Below, piece by piece: positions 7,390-14,889 of a stretch of 28,600 nt of DNA. The notes beneath the pieces were generated by a model. It worked only from the letters and a program-made list of their open reading frames with translations. It made no database searches and had not been told where the DNA came from. The position numbers and the translations under genes were made by a program. Source of the stretch: CAYQJV01 sp964417925 (GTDB lineage Bacteria > Hydrothermota > Tepidihabitantia > B3-TA06 > CAYQJV01). Numbering within the stretch: position 1 is the stretch's first letter; each line of letters starts with the position of its first letter. The DNA is taken from assembly GCA_964417925.1 (NCBI GenBank), contig CAYQJV010000019.1:1-28600 (forward strand). Direction: 5' to 3'.

Positions 7390-8372
7390 TAGTGCTTGGT
7401 ATAGAAACTTCTTGTGATGAAACTTCAATTGCGGTGCTTTCAGATAATAAGATTCTTGCAAATATTGTTTCTTCCCAATGGATTCACACAAAGTACGGTG
7501 GAGTGGTACCGGAAATAGCTTCAAGAGCTCATATGAGACTTTTTTTACCCATTCTTCAACAGGCTCTTGAAATATCCGATATTTCATTGAAAGATATTGA
7601 CCTTATAGGAGTTACCGTGGGTCCAGGATTAATAGGGGCAATTTTAACCGGAGTGGGATTTGCAAAATCTCTGTCCCTTTTCTTGGATAAACCCTTTGTA
7701 GGAGTGCATCACATAGAAGGTCATATATTCTCTCTTTTTCTGTCTTATCCTTCTCTTTCTCCTCCGTTGCTTGTATTAGTAGTTTCAGGAGGGCACACAG
7801 AACTTATTTATGTGGAGGACTTTTTATGTTACAAAGAGATAGGGACTACTGTTGATGATGCTTGTGGAGAAGCTTTTGACAAGGTTGCAAGAATTCTTGG
7901 TCTTGGATATCCAGGAGGACCTTACATAGAAAAACTTGCAAGAGAAGTAGAGGAAGGAATAAAATTTCCAAGGGTGAAGGTCTCAGGGTATAACTTCAGT
8001 TACTCTGGATTGAAAACCGCAGTTAAGTATTTTTATGAGAAAAACAAAAACGAAGATATAAGGAAAATTGCGAAAGGATTTCAGGAAGTAGCATTTGATC
8101 TTTTAATTGAAAAAACCGAAAAAGCAGCAGATGATTTAGGTATAAAAAAAATAGGTGTAGTAGGAGGTGTATCGGTGAATAAAAGATTAAGAGAAAGGTT
8201 TAAAGAAAAAGAGATTCAGAAAGGATGGGATGTGTACTTTCCGCTTCCTGAGTTATGTACTGACAATGCTGCAATGATAGCCTATGCTGCTCAAAAGAGG
8301 TTTGAGAAAAAGGGGCCTTCAAGACTTGATATGAAGGTGTTTGATAGGCTTTCTTTGGAGAGGTTTACATGA
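7386..8372 (+). CDS. tsaD: tRNA N6-adenosine threonylcarbamoyltransferase TsaD
   Basis: TsaD transfers the threonylcarbamoyl group to A37 of ANN-decoding tRNAs, with TsaB and TsaE as partners in bacteria. Visible signatures are GIETSCDETS at 5-14, the metal-binding HIEGH (His109, His113), SGGHTEL near 134, TVDDACGEAFDKVAR near 153 and CTDNAAMIAYAA close to the C-terminus. At 328 aa it has the usual bacterial length. It overlaps ybbR and the following gene by four bases each, so it depends on the leaderless promoter at 4471. No tsaB or tsaE is present in the window. Confidence 0.97.
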   Translation: MIVLGIETSCDETSIAVLSDNKILANIVSSQWIHTKYGGVVPEIASRAHMRLFLPILQQALEISDISLKDIDLIGVTVGPGLIGAILTGVGFAKSLSLFLDKPFVGVHHIEGHIFSLFLSYPSLSPPLLVLVVSGGHTELIYVEDFLCYKEIGTTVDDACGEAFDKVARILGLGYPGGPYIEKLAREVEEGIKFPRVKVSGYNFSYSGLKTAVKYFYEKNKNEDIRKIAKGFQEVAFDLLIEKTEKAADDLGIKKIGVVGGVSVNKRLRERFKEKEIQKGWDVYFPLPELCTDNAAMIAYAAQKRFEKKGPSRLDMKVFDRLSLERFT

Positions 8373-10462
8373 TACTTTTGATTTTTTCACTTATTGATCT
8401 CAACAATGCCTCTTTTTCTGAAATAAAAAGACTCCCTATCTGTGAGAAAAAAGCAGAGAACATCTATCTCTACATAAAAATCCATGGAGAACTCAGTTCA
8501 GTATATGATTTATTGAAAATAGAGGGAATTACTATTCAAGACTTTGAGAAGATAAAGGATAGTGTTGTTATAAAGCCCTCCCGCAGAGAAAGAAAAGATA
8601 TATGGTATATAAGAGAACTTGAGAAAAAAATTGTATCTGAAGAAAGCCCTAGTTATCTTTTTGTGGAGAGGTGGAGAAGCAAAATACTTTTTCCAATGAA
8701 CATAAACAGAGCAGGGGTGTATGATATAGTATCTTTTGATGGGGTTTCTCTTGTTGATGCATGGTCAATTATAAGGTATGTCAAAGGGCATGAAGGTGTA
8801 AGAAGTTTTGGGCAAATGAGAAGAGAGATTGAAGGACTTTCCTACTATGGATACAGAAATTTGAGACCCTTTGTGGTTTTTAAAGACTACAATTATACGG
8901 GTTATCATGGTGATGTAAAAGTTCTTCTACGCACAGGAACAGATACCATATTTTCCTACACGAGGGGTATTTCTTATTTTGGGAGAAATTTTGTTTCTGG
9001 ATATGTTTTTTCATATAATAAATTCAGAGGATTCGCTGGAATGGAAGATAAAGGATTTGTGGAAAAGTTGTATCTTGGAAACTATAGAGTGGTATGGGCA
9101 GAAGGTCTTGTTTTGTCAACCGTTCCAGAAATAAAACCTAGGTATTACAGAAAGATTGAGGGTATAACAGGGGATATGCTCTCAGTATCTTCTTATTCTC
9201 TACAAGGATTTGGAGGGGTGTTTAGGATTGGGGAAGAACTAAAGTTTTATTCTGTTTTTTCTTCTATTAAAAGAGCAGGAATTTTAAATCCTGATGGAAC
9301 TGTCAATTCTTACTTTCCTTCCTATGCACCTTCTGAAGATACAGAGGAAAAATTTATAGAGAATCTTTTTGGAACCAGGTTATTCTATACTCCTCACTCC
9401 TTAATGCCTTTTGCATTTGGGGTTTCGGGAATTTTCATACATTATGATAGAAATTTAAGACCCGATCCTTCAACAATAGATTTAGAGAATGATGGTTATA
9501 CCATGGATGATGAAAACTATCTTTATCTTCCTACAGGTAACAATTTGGTGTTCTTGGGATTTGATGCAAGAGGAGTGATAGAGAAACATACAGAATTTTG
9601 GTTTGAACAGGCATTTTCAAAAGAGTTTGGGTCGGCGTTTTTAGGGAGATTAAGATATCAAAAGAACGAAGGATATCTGCTTTTGCTTTACAGAGATTAT
9701 TCTTTGAAATATTCAAATCCATTCATGAGGGGATTTTATGAACAGGGAAGACTTGATGATACTCAGGTGGAGAAGGAATATAGATTAAAAAAAGAAGAAT
9801 ATTCAGAATTAAAATATCTTCCAATGCCAAAAGCAGAGCAAGGATTTTATCTTGAGATGAGGCATCAGTTTTCAAGAAACTTCATTCTTCCTAAGTTTTA
9901 TGTTGATCTATGGAAGAATAAAGCAGTTGGGAAATTTAATTTTAGAACGCAGGGAGCAGTGGAATACAGGGTGTTTTATCCGTTGAGAATAAGGTTTTAT
10001 CAAAAAATTCAGAGTAAATGGAAAGAAACAAGAGAAGTTTTTACACGGAGTTTGCTTGATGAGAAGAGTTTAAGATTCCTTCTTTCTCTGGGAGGAGGGA
10101 ACTTTGTGTGTTCAGAGTACAAAAACACACAGGTAAAAGTAATTCCTGATCCAAGATTTGGAAATGATCAGCTTCTTTCTGCGGATGTTCTTTCTTTATG
10201 GTGGGAGTATAAAAGAGAAACCATAAACTGGGAGATAGGAGCATCGGTCTGGAGAAGCAATGGAGGATCAAGTTGGGTTTTTGAAGATAGGGGGATAGAT
10301 TTTCTTGAATATGATGGTTTTAAATACTACATTGTAGTGGAACAAAGACCAGCAGATTACCTTCTCTTAAGAATAAAATGGAGGTATAGTATTTCTTATA
10401 ATAAAGAAGTTGTAAAAGAAAGAAAAAATTTGATTGAAATGGAGGTGAATCTAATATGGTAG
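8369..10462 (+). CDS. Helix-hairpin-helix protein with predicted outer-membrane beta-barrel
   Basis: This 697-aa protein has a very short hydrophobic leader (MILLIFSLI) and then two ComEA-type helix-hairpin-helix units. Unit one is DLNNASFSEIKRLPICEKKA... with LLKIEGITIQDFEKI (residues ~10-65). Unit two is NINRAGVYDIVSFDGVSLVDAW... (~112-165). HHH units of this kind bind DNA backbone non-specifically. The remaining ~520 residues alternate aromatic/hydrophobic and polar positions with frequent Tyr/Phe/Arg, as in an outer-membrane barrel; similar HHH-barrel proteins occur in Bacteroidetes and other didermic lineages, where their role is not established. An in-frame stop just upstream excludes a longer leader. 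It overlaps tsaD (4 bp) and the next gene (7 bp). A DNA-uptake role is only inference. Confidence 0.75.
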   Translation: MILLIFSLIDLNNASFSEIKRLPICEKKAENIYLYIKIHGELSSVYDLLKIEGITIQDFEKIKDSVVIKPSRRERKDIWYIRELEKKIVSEESPSYLFVERWRSKILFPMNINRAGVYDIVSFDGVSLVDAWSIIRYVKGHEGVRSFGQMRREIEGLSYYGYRNLRPFVVFKDYNYTGYHGDVKVLLRTGTDTIFSYTRGISYFGRNFVSGYVFSYNKFRGFAGMEDKGFVEKLYLGNYRVVWAEGLVLSTVPEIKPRYYRKIEGITGDMLSVSSYSLQGFGGVFRIGEELKFYSVFSSIKRAGILNPDGTVNSYFPSYAPSEDTEEKFIENLFGTRLFYTPHSLMPFAFGVSGIFIHYDRNLRPDPSTIDLENDGYTMDDENYLYLPTGNNLVFLGFDARGVIEKHTEFWFEQAFSKEFGSAFLGRLRYQKNEGYLLLLYRDYSLKYSNPFMRGFYEQGRLDDTQVEKEYRLKKEEYSELKYLPMPKAEQGFYLEMRHQFSRNFILPKFYVDLWKNKAVGKFNFRTQGAVEYRVFYPLRIRFYQKIQSKWKETREVFTRSLLDEKSLRFLLSLGGGNFVCSEYKNTQVKVIPDPRFGNDQLLSADVLSLWWEYKRETINWEIGASVWRSNGGSSWVFEDRGIDFLEYDGFKYYIVVEQRPADYLLLRIKWRYSISYNKEVVKERKNLIEMEVNLIW

Positions 10463-11457
10463 GTTTAGTTTTGAATGTATTGTTTTGTATAGAGGCTGTA
10501 CACAATGGTAGAGATGTCGTTAATTTTCTTCCACAGATTTTTCTTGAAGAATACAGGTTAAGAGTAACTCCAGAGTTTGTTATTGACAATCCTGCATTTG
10601 GATTTATTGCAAAGGGAGTAGAATTTACGGTCCCTATATGCGTTTTCACTGAAACGAGAAGTAAAAAGGCATATGATTATTATGGGGATTTTGAAGGATG
10701 GGTTGAAACTGCTTATAATCAATACACTACCCTTTTCTTTGATGGAGCAATTGCATTCAAATATAAAAATCTCTTTGTAGAAGCAGGTAAAAAAAGTGAA
10801 AGAAGTTTTAAATATAGATTTTACAAAGAACGGTATGATGAGTTTCATGTGAAAAAAGAAATAATAGATTTTGAAACTGATGGCGTGATGTCAAAATATA
10901 TAGTTGGTATGGGAGCAGGATACAAAGGGTTTTCTTTTGGGGTTTCTGTAGATTATATTACCTCTGTGATTGAAAAAAATGGTTCAAAAAAGGAAAATGA
11001 CGTATCATTTTCTGCAGGCTTACTATATATAAGCCAGCCTAATTTTTTAATAGGTATTTCTTATTCTAATAAAACAAGTAAACTTTCAAGTCTACTTACC
11101 CTTTTTCTTACAGTGTTATTCCCTTTTAAAACTCCTGTGATTATTGAGCCTGAATTTAAAATTGATGTGGAACACATTGAACCTGTAAATTTTAAACTTA
11201 CATCTTCCCACTATCTTACAGATAAGGGCTTTGTTTTTTATGGTACAGATATGTCTTGGTCCTATTTGCTTGAAGGAGTTACAGAAAAAGGAATTTCTGT
11301 AGGAGGCGGTCTTCACACCAGAAACTTTATTCATACCATAGGTATTCTTATCACTGCAAGAGAATATTTTTCCGTGAATGCTCCTTTTATAGAGGAGGAT
11401 GAAATGATAAATGAATTAAATTTTTACATCTGCTACAGGGGGGTGTATGAGTTTTAG
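10456..11457 (+). CDS. Predicted outer-membrane beta-barrel protein of unknown function
   Basis: This 333-aa protein has a short signal sequence (MVGLVLNVLFCIEA) followed by alternating hydrophobic/polar strands such as YIVGMGAGYKGFSFGVSVDY, FSAGLLYISQPNFLIGISYS and GISVGGGLHTRNFIHTIGIL. The overall style is that of small outer-membrane barrels (FadL/PorV/UPF0164-like), but I recognise no specific family. It follows the HHH-barrel gene with a 7-bp overlap and a good ribosome-binding site (GGAGGTGAAT), and overlaps the RecJ-like gene by 11 bp. The position suggests an envelope partner of the preceding protein. Confidence 0.6.
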   Translation: MVGLVLNVLFCIEAVHNGRDVVNFLPQIFLEEYRLRVTPEFVIDNPAFGFIAKGVEFTVPICVFTETRSKKAYDYYGDFEGWVETAYNQYTTLFFDGAIAFKYKNLFVEAGKKSERSFKYRFYKERYDEFHVKKEIIDFETDGVMSKYIVGMGAGYKGFSFGVSVDYITSVIEKNGSKKENDVSFSAGLLYISQPNFLIGISYSNKTSKLSSLLTLFLTVLFPFKTPVIIEPEFKIDVEHIEPVNFKLTSSHYLTDKGFVFYGTDMSWSYLLEGVTEKGISVGGGLHTRNFIHTIGILITAREYFSVNAPFIEEDEMINELNFYICYRGVYEF

Positions 11458-13033
11458 TACCACAGAGCCAAAAGATATGTTAAAAGGTAAAGTTGATAAA
11501 AGAATAGTTAATTTTCTTGAAAAAAGAGGAATTGAAGATATAAACTGTTTTCTTTTCTCAGATTTTAGGTGTTACCATGATCCATTTTTACTTCCTGAAA
11601 TGGAAAAAGGGGTTGATAGAATAGTGAAGGCTTTGAAGAATAAAGAAAAAATACTTATATGGGGTCATGATGATTTAGATGGGATAAGTTCTGTAGCATT
11701 GTTAAAAGGGGCTTTAATAAATCTTGGAGCAGATGAAGAAAACATCTTTTACTACATTCCTGATAGAAAGGAAGAAAAATACGGACTTTCAAAGAGAGTA
11801 ATAGAGAATTTTCATAGAAGGGGAGTTACACTGGTTGTAACAGTTGATACAGGTAGTTCCAGTGGAGAGGAAGTATTACACGCTAAAAATATGGGAGTTT
11901 CAGTAATTATCACTGATCACCATGAAGTCTTAAAGTTTCCCTCAGGATATGAAGCCTTTATAAATCCCAAAAGAAGAGATTCGGTCTATCCATTCAGAAA
12001 TCTTGCGGGGGTTGGAGTTACATTTAAACTTGTTACAGCACTTTACAGGAAAATAGCAGAGATTACAGAGGAGGAACTTTTTTCTTTAAAACCAGAGTTT
12101 TTTGGTTTTACAGCCCTTGGTACCATTGCAGATAGAGTGCCTTTACTTTCTGAAAACAGGTATTTGGTAAAAGATGCGATGTATGTTTTGAGTGAAGGAG
12201 ATTATATACCATTTAAAGTATGGAGGAAAAAAGCCGGTTTTTCTTTTCCTTTAACAGTTGCAGAAATATTTCAAAAAGGAATACAGTACTTTTACAGTGC
12301 GGGAAAGGATGAAGGAGTTTTACTTCTTTTATCTGATGATGAAAAAAAACTGGAAGAAATTTATGACAAACTTCAGATAAAGATAGGGGAGTGGAATATA
12401 AAGAAAGAAGAGATGTGTGGATATGCAGAGGAGTCGGCAGAAGTTTATGGAAATATAGTTGTTACAGTGGACCCAAGGATAGACGTAAAGTTTCTTGGAA
12501 GTTGTGCAGGAAGGTTAAGGGATAAATTTTCTTTACCTGCTTTTGCAATTACGGTAAAAAAAGAAAGAAAAGAGTGGGTGGGTGAGGTTAGGGGGCCTGA
12601 AGGTACAGATGTACTTTCTCTACTGGATAGGCTTGGATATCTGTTTAAGGATTATGGAGGACATAGACTTGCATGTGGGTTTTCTATAGAAGAAAAAAAT
12701 CTTGAACAATTGATGAAAAAATTGGAAGAGATTGGTGAAGAGTTTGAGCTTCCAGAAAGAAAGAATAAAGAGTATGAAATGGTGATTCCAATAAAAGAAC
12801 TCCCTCAGGAGATGAGATTTTTATTACCTCCATATGGACCTGGTTTTCCTCCTCCTATACTTTTTTCTCCAGATACCTGTTTACGAAAAGAAAATCATGA
12901 GTTTACAGCGGATGGTCAAACTGTACAATTTCAGACCATTTTACCTGAAAAAGAGAATTTTAAGGCTGATTTAATTTATACATTTGATGAACTTGGAAAT
13001 ATAATCATAACTTATTATCGGGAGGTAAAATGA
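11447..13033 (+). CDS. recJ: RecJ-like DHH/DHHA1 single-strand exonuclease
   Basis: This 528-aa protein carries the RecJ core. Motif I is GHDDLDGISS (Asp75, 76, 78), then VTVDTGSS (Asp134), TDHHEV (DHH at 157-159), GTIADRVPLLSENRYLV (Asp229) and the DHHA1 motif YGGHRLACGFSI near residue 403. A C-terminal ~80-residue beta-rich region would be the OB-like domain. RecJ degrades single-stranded DNA 5' to 3' in recombination and repair. It is a little shorter than typical RecJ (about 560-580 aa) and has HDDLDG where many bacterial enzymes have DYDADG or DYDVDG. The start overlaps the upstream barrel gene by 11 bp behind a G-rich stretch, and its end overlaps the PLD nuclease by four bases. Another DHH phosphoesterase is possible, but the motif set fits RecJ. 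Confidence 0.87.
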   Translation: MSFSTTEPKDMLKGKVDKRIVNFLEKRGIEDINCFLFSDFRCYHDPFLLPEMEKGVDRIVKALKNKEKILIWGHDDLDGISSVALLKGALINLGADEENIFYYIPDRKEEKYGLSKRVIENFHRRGVTLVVTVDTGSSSGEEVLHAKNMGVSVIITDHHEVLKFPSGYEAFINPKRRDSVYPFRNLAGVGVTFKLVTALYRKIAEITEEELFSLKPEFFGFTALGTIADRVPLLSENRYLVKDAMYVLSEGDYIPFKVWRKKAGFSFPLTVAEIFQKGIQYFYSAGKDEGVLLLLSDDEKKLEEIYDKLQIKIGEWNIKKEEMCGYAEESAEVYGNIVVTVDPRIDVKFLGSCAGRLRDKFSLPAFAITVKKERKEWVGEVRGPEGTDVLSLLDRLGYLFKDYGGHRLACGFSIEEKNLEQLMKKLEEIGEEFELPERKNKEYEMVIPIKELPQEMRFLLPPYGPGFPPPILFSPDTCLRKENHEFTADGQTVQFQTILPEKENFKADLIYTFDELGNIIITYYREVK

Positions 13034-13884
13034 AAATAAGTAAGAAACTTTTTGGGGTGATTTTGCTCTTCGTTTTCTGTAAACCAGAGCCTACAGAAAT
13101 TGAAGTTTATTTTTCTCCTGAAGGGGGAGCAGAAGATGCGGTAATAGGAGAGATTGTTTCTGCAAAAAGAGAAATAGATGTTGCAATGTATAGTTTTACT
13201 AATAGGAGGATAGCTCAGGCACTTATTGATGCAAAACAGAGAGGAGTCAGGGTGAGAGTGCTTGTAGAGAGTGGATCTCTTGAAGATCCATTTTCAAAGG
13301 CGAAGTTTTTGTATTCAAATGGAATAGATGTTAAAGTTTATTCTTCAAAAGAGGGTGGTATATTACATCACAAGTTTGCAATATATGATGGAAAAAGAGT
13401 TACAACAGGTTCTTTTAATTGGACCTCTTTTGCAGAGCATAGGAATGCAGAGGATCTTGTTTTAGTAAAAAGTAAGAGTATTGCCCAGAAATACAAGAAA
13501 AGATTTGAAACATTATGGCAAAGTAAAAATACTCATGAATTTACGGAGGAAATATCATTGTCAATTCAATCTCCTATAGATGCAAAAGATCTTTTTACTC
13601 TTAAAAAGAACAGTGGAAAGTGGAGAGTAGTAAGAGGCGTAGTGGAAACCGTAGGATACTCCAAGAGAAGTGATACGTATTTTTTAAACTTTGGTGAGAG
13701 AGGAAGATGTTTTACTGTGGTTATTTTTAAAAAGGTGGTTAATAGATTTAGAAAACTTGGAATAGATATAAAAAAATACGAGGGAAAACTTGTAGAGGTG
13801 GAGGGGAAAATAATAGACCATCCTAAATATGGACTTGAGATAATACTTGATTCTCCTGAGAATATAAGAGAAGTTTCTAATTGA
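13030..13884 (+). CDS. PLD-family nuclease lipoprotein with OB-fold-like C-terminal domain
   Basis: This 284-aa protein has a lipobox (LFVFC, Cys17), so it should be membrane-anchored outside the cytoplasm. Residues ~24-168 form a single phospholipase-D/Nuc-type domain with the HxKxxxxD motif (His113, Lys115... reading H-H-K-F-A-I-Y-D with Asp120) followed by GSFNWT at 127-132 and the conserved Asn/Glu after it. Such single-HKD enzymes act as dimeric, metal-independent endonucleases. Residues ~195-280 (WRVVRGVVETVGYSKR, TYFLNFGE, YEGKLVEVEGKI) look like an OB fold of the kind that binds nucleic acid. It overlaps the recJ stop by four bases and is the last gene of the operon; no clear terminator follows before the tRNA promoter. 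Confidence 0.83.
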   Translation: MKISKKLFGVILLFVFCKPEPTEIEVYFSPEGGAEDAVIGEIVSAKREIDVAMYSFTNRRIAQALIDAKQRGVRVRVLVESGSLEDPFSKAKFLYSNGIDVKVYSSKEGGILHHKFAIYDGKRVTTGSFNWTSFAEHRNAEDLVLVKSKSIAQKYKKRFETLWQSKNTHEFTEEISLSIQSPIDAKDLFTLKKNSGKWRVVRGVVETVGYSKRSDTYFLNFGERGRCFTVVIFKKVVNRFRKLGIDIKKYEGKLVEVEGKIIDHPKYGLEIILDSPENIREVSN

Positions 13885-13916
13885 TTTTTTCATGTTTTCC
13901 ATTGAAAGGCGAGTTC

Positions 13917-13944
13917 TTGACAAATTGAGAGATAGAATTATAAT
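13917..13944 (+). promoter_or_regulatory. Promoter of tRNA-Val
   Basis: TTGACA (13917-13922), a 16-nt spacer and TATAAT (13939-13944), 13 bases upstream of the mature tRNA 5' end. It is the nearest strong promoter to the downstream groES-groEL genes as well. Confidence 0.88.
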
Positions 13945-13957
13945 TAATTATAAATGT

Positions 13958-14030
13958 GGGCGGATAGCTCAGTGGCGAGAGCGCCTGCCTTACAAGCAGG
14001 AGGTCAGAGGTTCGAATCCTCTTTCGCCCA
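13958..14030 (+). tRNA. tRNA-Val(UAC)
   Basis: A 73-nt cloverleaf folds cleanly. The acceptor GGGCGGA pairs with TTCGCCC and the discriminator is A. The D stem is GCTC/GAGC, the anticodon stem CCTGC/GCAGG with loop CTTACAA (anticodon TAC), the variable loop has five bases, and the T stem is AGAGG/CCTCT with loop TTCGAAT. The 3' CCA is not encoded (bases after the discriminator are CTT), so it must be added by a nucleotidyltransferase. It lies in front of the BCAM0308-like gene without an obvious terminator. Confidence 0.97.
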
Positions 14031-14080
14031 CTTTACTTTTTCCATATTTCTGTATTTTGTGTTTCAAAAAGGAGGATGAG

Positions 14081-14590
14081 GTGAATGGGTACCGTACACG
14101 GAGTGATTTAAGGCCCGAATGTGATGATCCTTATGTAAGGGAGTATACAGATCCTACGATATGTACTTCCTGCGGGTTAGTGTATCATCAAAAAAGATGG
14201 AGTCGGAATCCTGAACTTGCTAAAAAACTGGAAAAGAAAGCAGAGAAAAGTAAATGTCCTGCATGTAGGAAGATAGAGGATGGGTTCTTCATGGGAAAGG
14301 TGGTGCTTAAGGGAGAATTTCTTTCCTCACATAGGGAGGAGATCGAAAATCTGGTGAAGAATGTGGAGAAGAGAGAGGTGGAGAGGTATCCTCTGGATAG
14401 GATAATGGAGTTTAAGAAAGATGAGAACGAGTTTGAGATCAAAACCACGTCCGAACATTTGGCTCTTGCTATAGGTAAAGCAGTTCATAGGTCTTTTGGA
14501 GGAGAGATTGAATACTTTTTCAGAGATCAGGAAAAACATGTTGAAGTTTTATGGAAAAGAGATAAAAATAAAAAAGGAGGTAAGGAATGA
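14081..14590 (+). CDS. BCAM0308-like zinc-binding protein, GTG start
   Basis: This 169-aa soluble protein begins at GTG 14081, preceded by AAGGAGG with five bases of spacing. The reading frame is open further upstream through the tRNA, but that part is not coding. Two CxxC pairs (Cys28/31 in CTSCG and Cys59/62 in CPAC) make a zinc ribbon with a KRW-rich linker, followed by an alpha/beta domain (residues ~75-165). The N-terminal RSDLRPECDDPYVREY and the ribbon resemble the BCAM0308 family, often annotated loosely as an ATPase or NMD3-like protein; its function is unknown. Its stop overlaps groES by four bases, so it is coupled to the chaperonin operon and may take part in proteostasis or ribosome-related work. 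That last point is inference. Confidence 0.75.
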   Translation: MNGYRTRSDLRPECDDPYVREYTDPTICTSCGLVYHQKRWSRNPELAKKLEKKAEKSKCPACRKIEDGFFMGKVVLKGEFLSSHREEIENLVKNVEKREVERYPLDRIMEFKKDENEFEIKTTSEHLALAIGKAVHRSFGGEIEYFFRDQEKHVEVLWKRDKNKKGGKE

Positions 14591-14877
14591 AAATAAAACC
14601 CTTGCAAGATAGAATTCTTGTTGAAAGAATAGAAGAGGAGGAGGTGAAGAAAGGAGGGATAATACTACCTGATACTGCAAAAGAGAAACCTCAAAAAGGT
14701 AAAGTAATAGAAGTTGGTCCTGGTAGAAGAAATGAAAAAGGAGAACTCATTCCGATGGAGGTAAAAAAGGGAGATCTGATTCTATTTAGTAAATATGCCG
14801 GGACCGAAGTTAAAATAGAGGATAAGGAGTATCTTATAATGCGTGAAGATGATGTTCTTGCAATAATTGAAGAATAA
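14587..14877 (+). CDS. groES: Co-chaperonin GroES
   Basis: This 96-aa lid of the GroEL folding chamber opens with IKPLQDRILVERIEEEEVKKGGIILPDTAKEKP, containing the mobile loop (residues ~15-33). It continues with KGKVIEVGPGRR and closes with KIEDKEYLIMREDDVLAIIE, all canonical. The start overlaps the BCAM0308-like stop behind AAAGGAGG. No CIRCE inverted repeat (TTAGCACTC-N9-GAGTGCTAA) is visible upstream, so HrcA control is not supported. Confidence 0.98.
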   Translation: MKIKPLQDRILVERIEEEEVKKGGIILPDTAKEKPQKGKVIEVGPGRRNEKGELIPMEVKKGDLILFSKYAGTEVKIEDKEYLIMREDDVLAIIEE

Positions 14878-14889
14878 GGAGGTGAAGAA

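Noticed and set aside
13892..14080. Open frame running through the tRNA-Val into the BCAM0308-like gene
   Set aside because: The segment covers a perfectly folding tRNA and its promoter. The good ribosome-binding site and GTG at 14081 mark the true start.
14031..14080. CIRCE/HrcA operator upstream of groES
   Set aside because: I looked for the TTAGCACTC/GAGTGCTAA repeat in the tRNA-groES region and found nothing resembling it.
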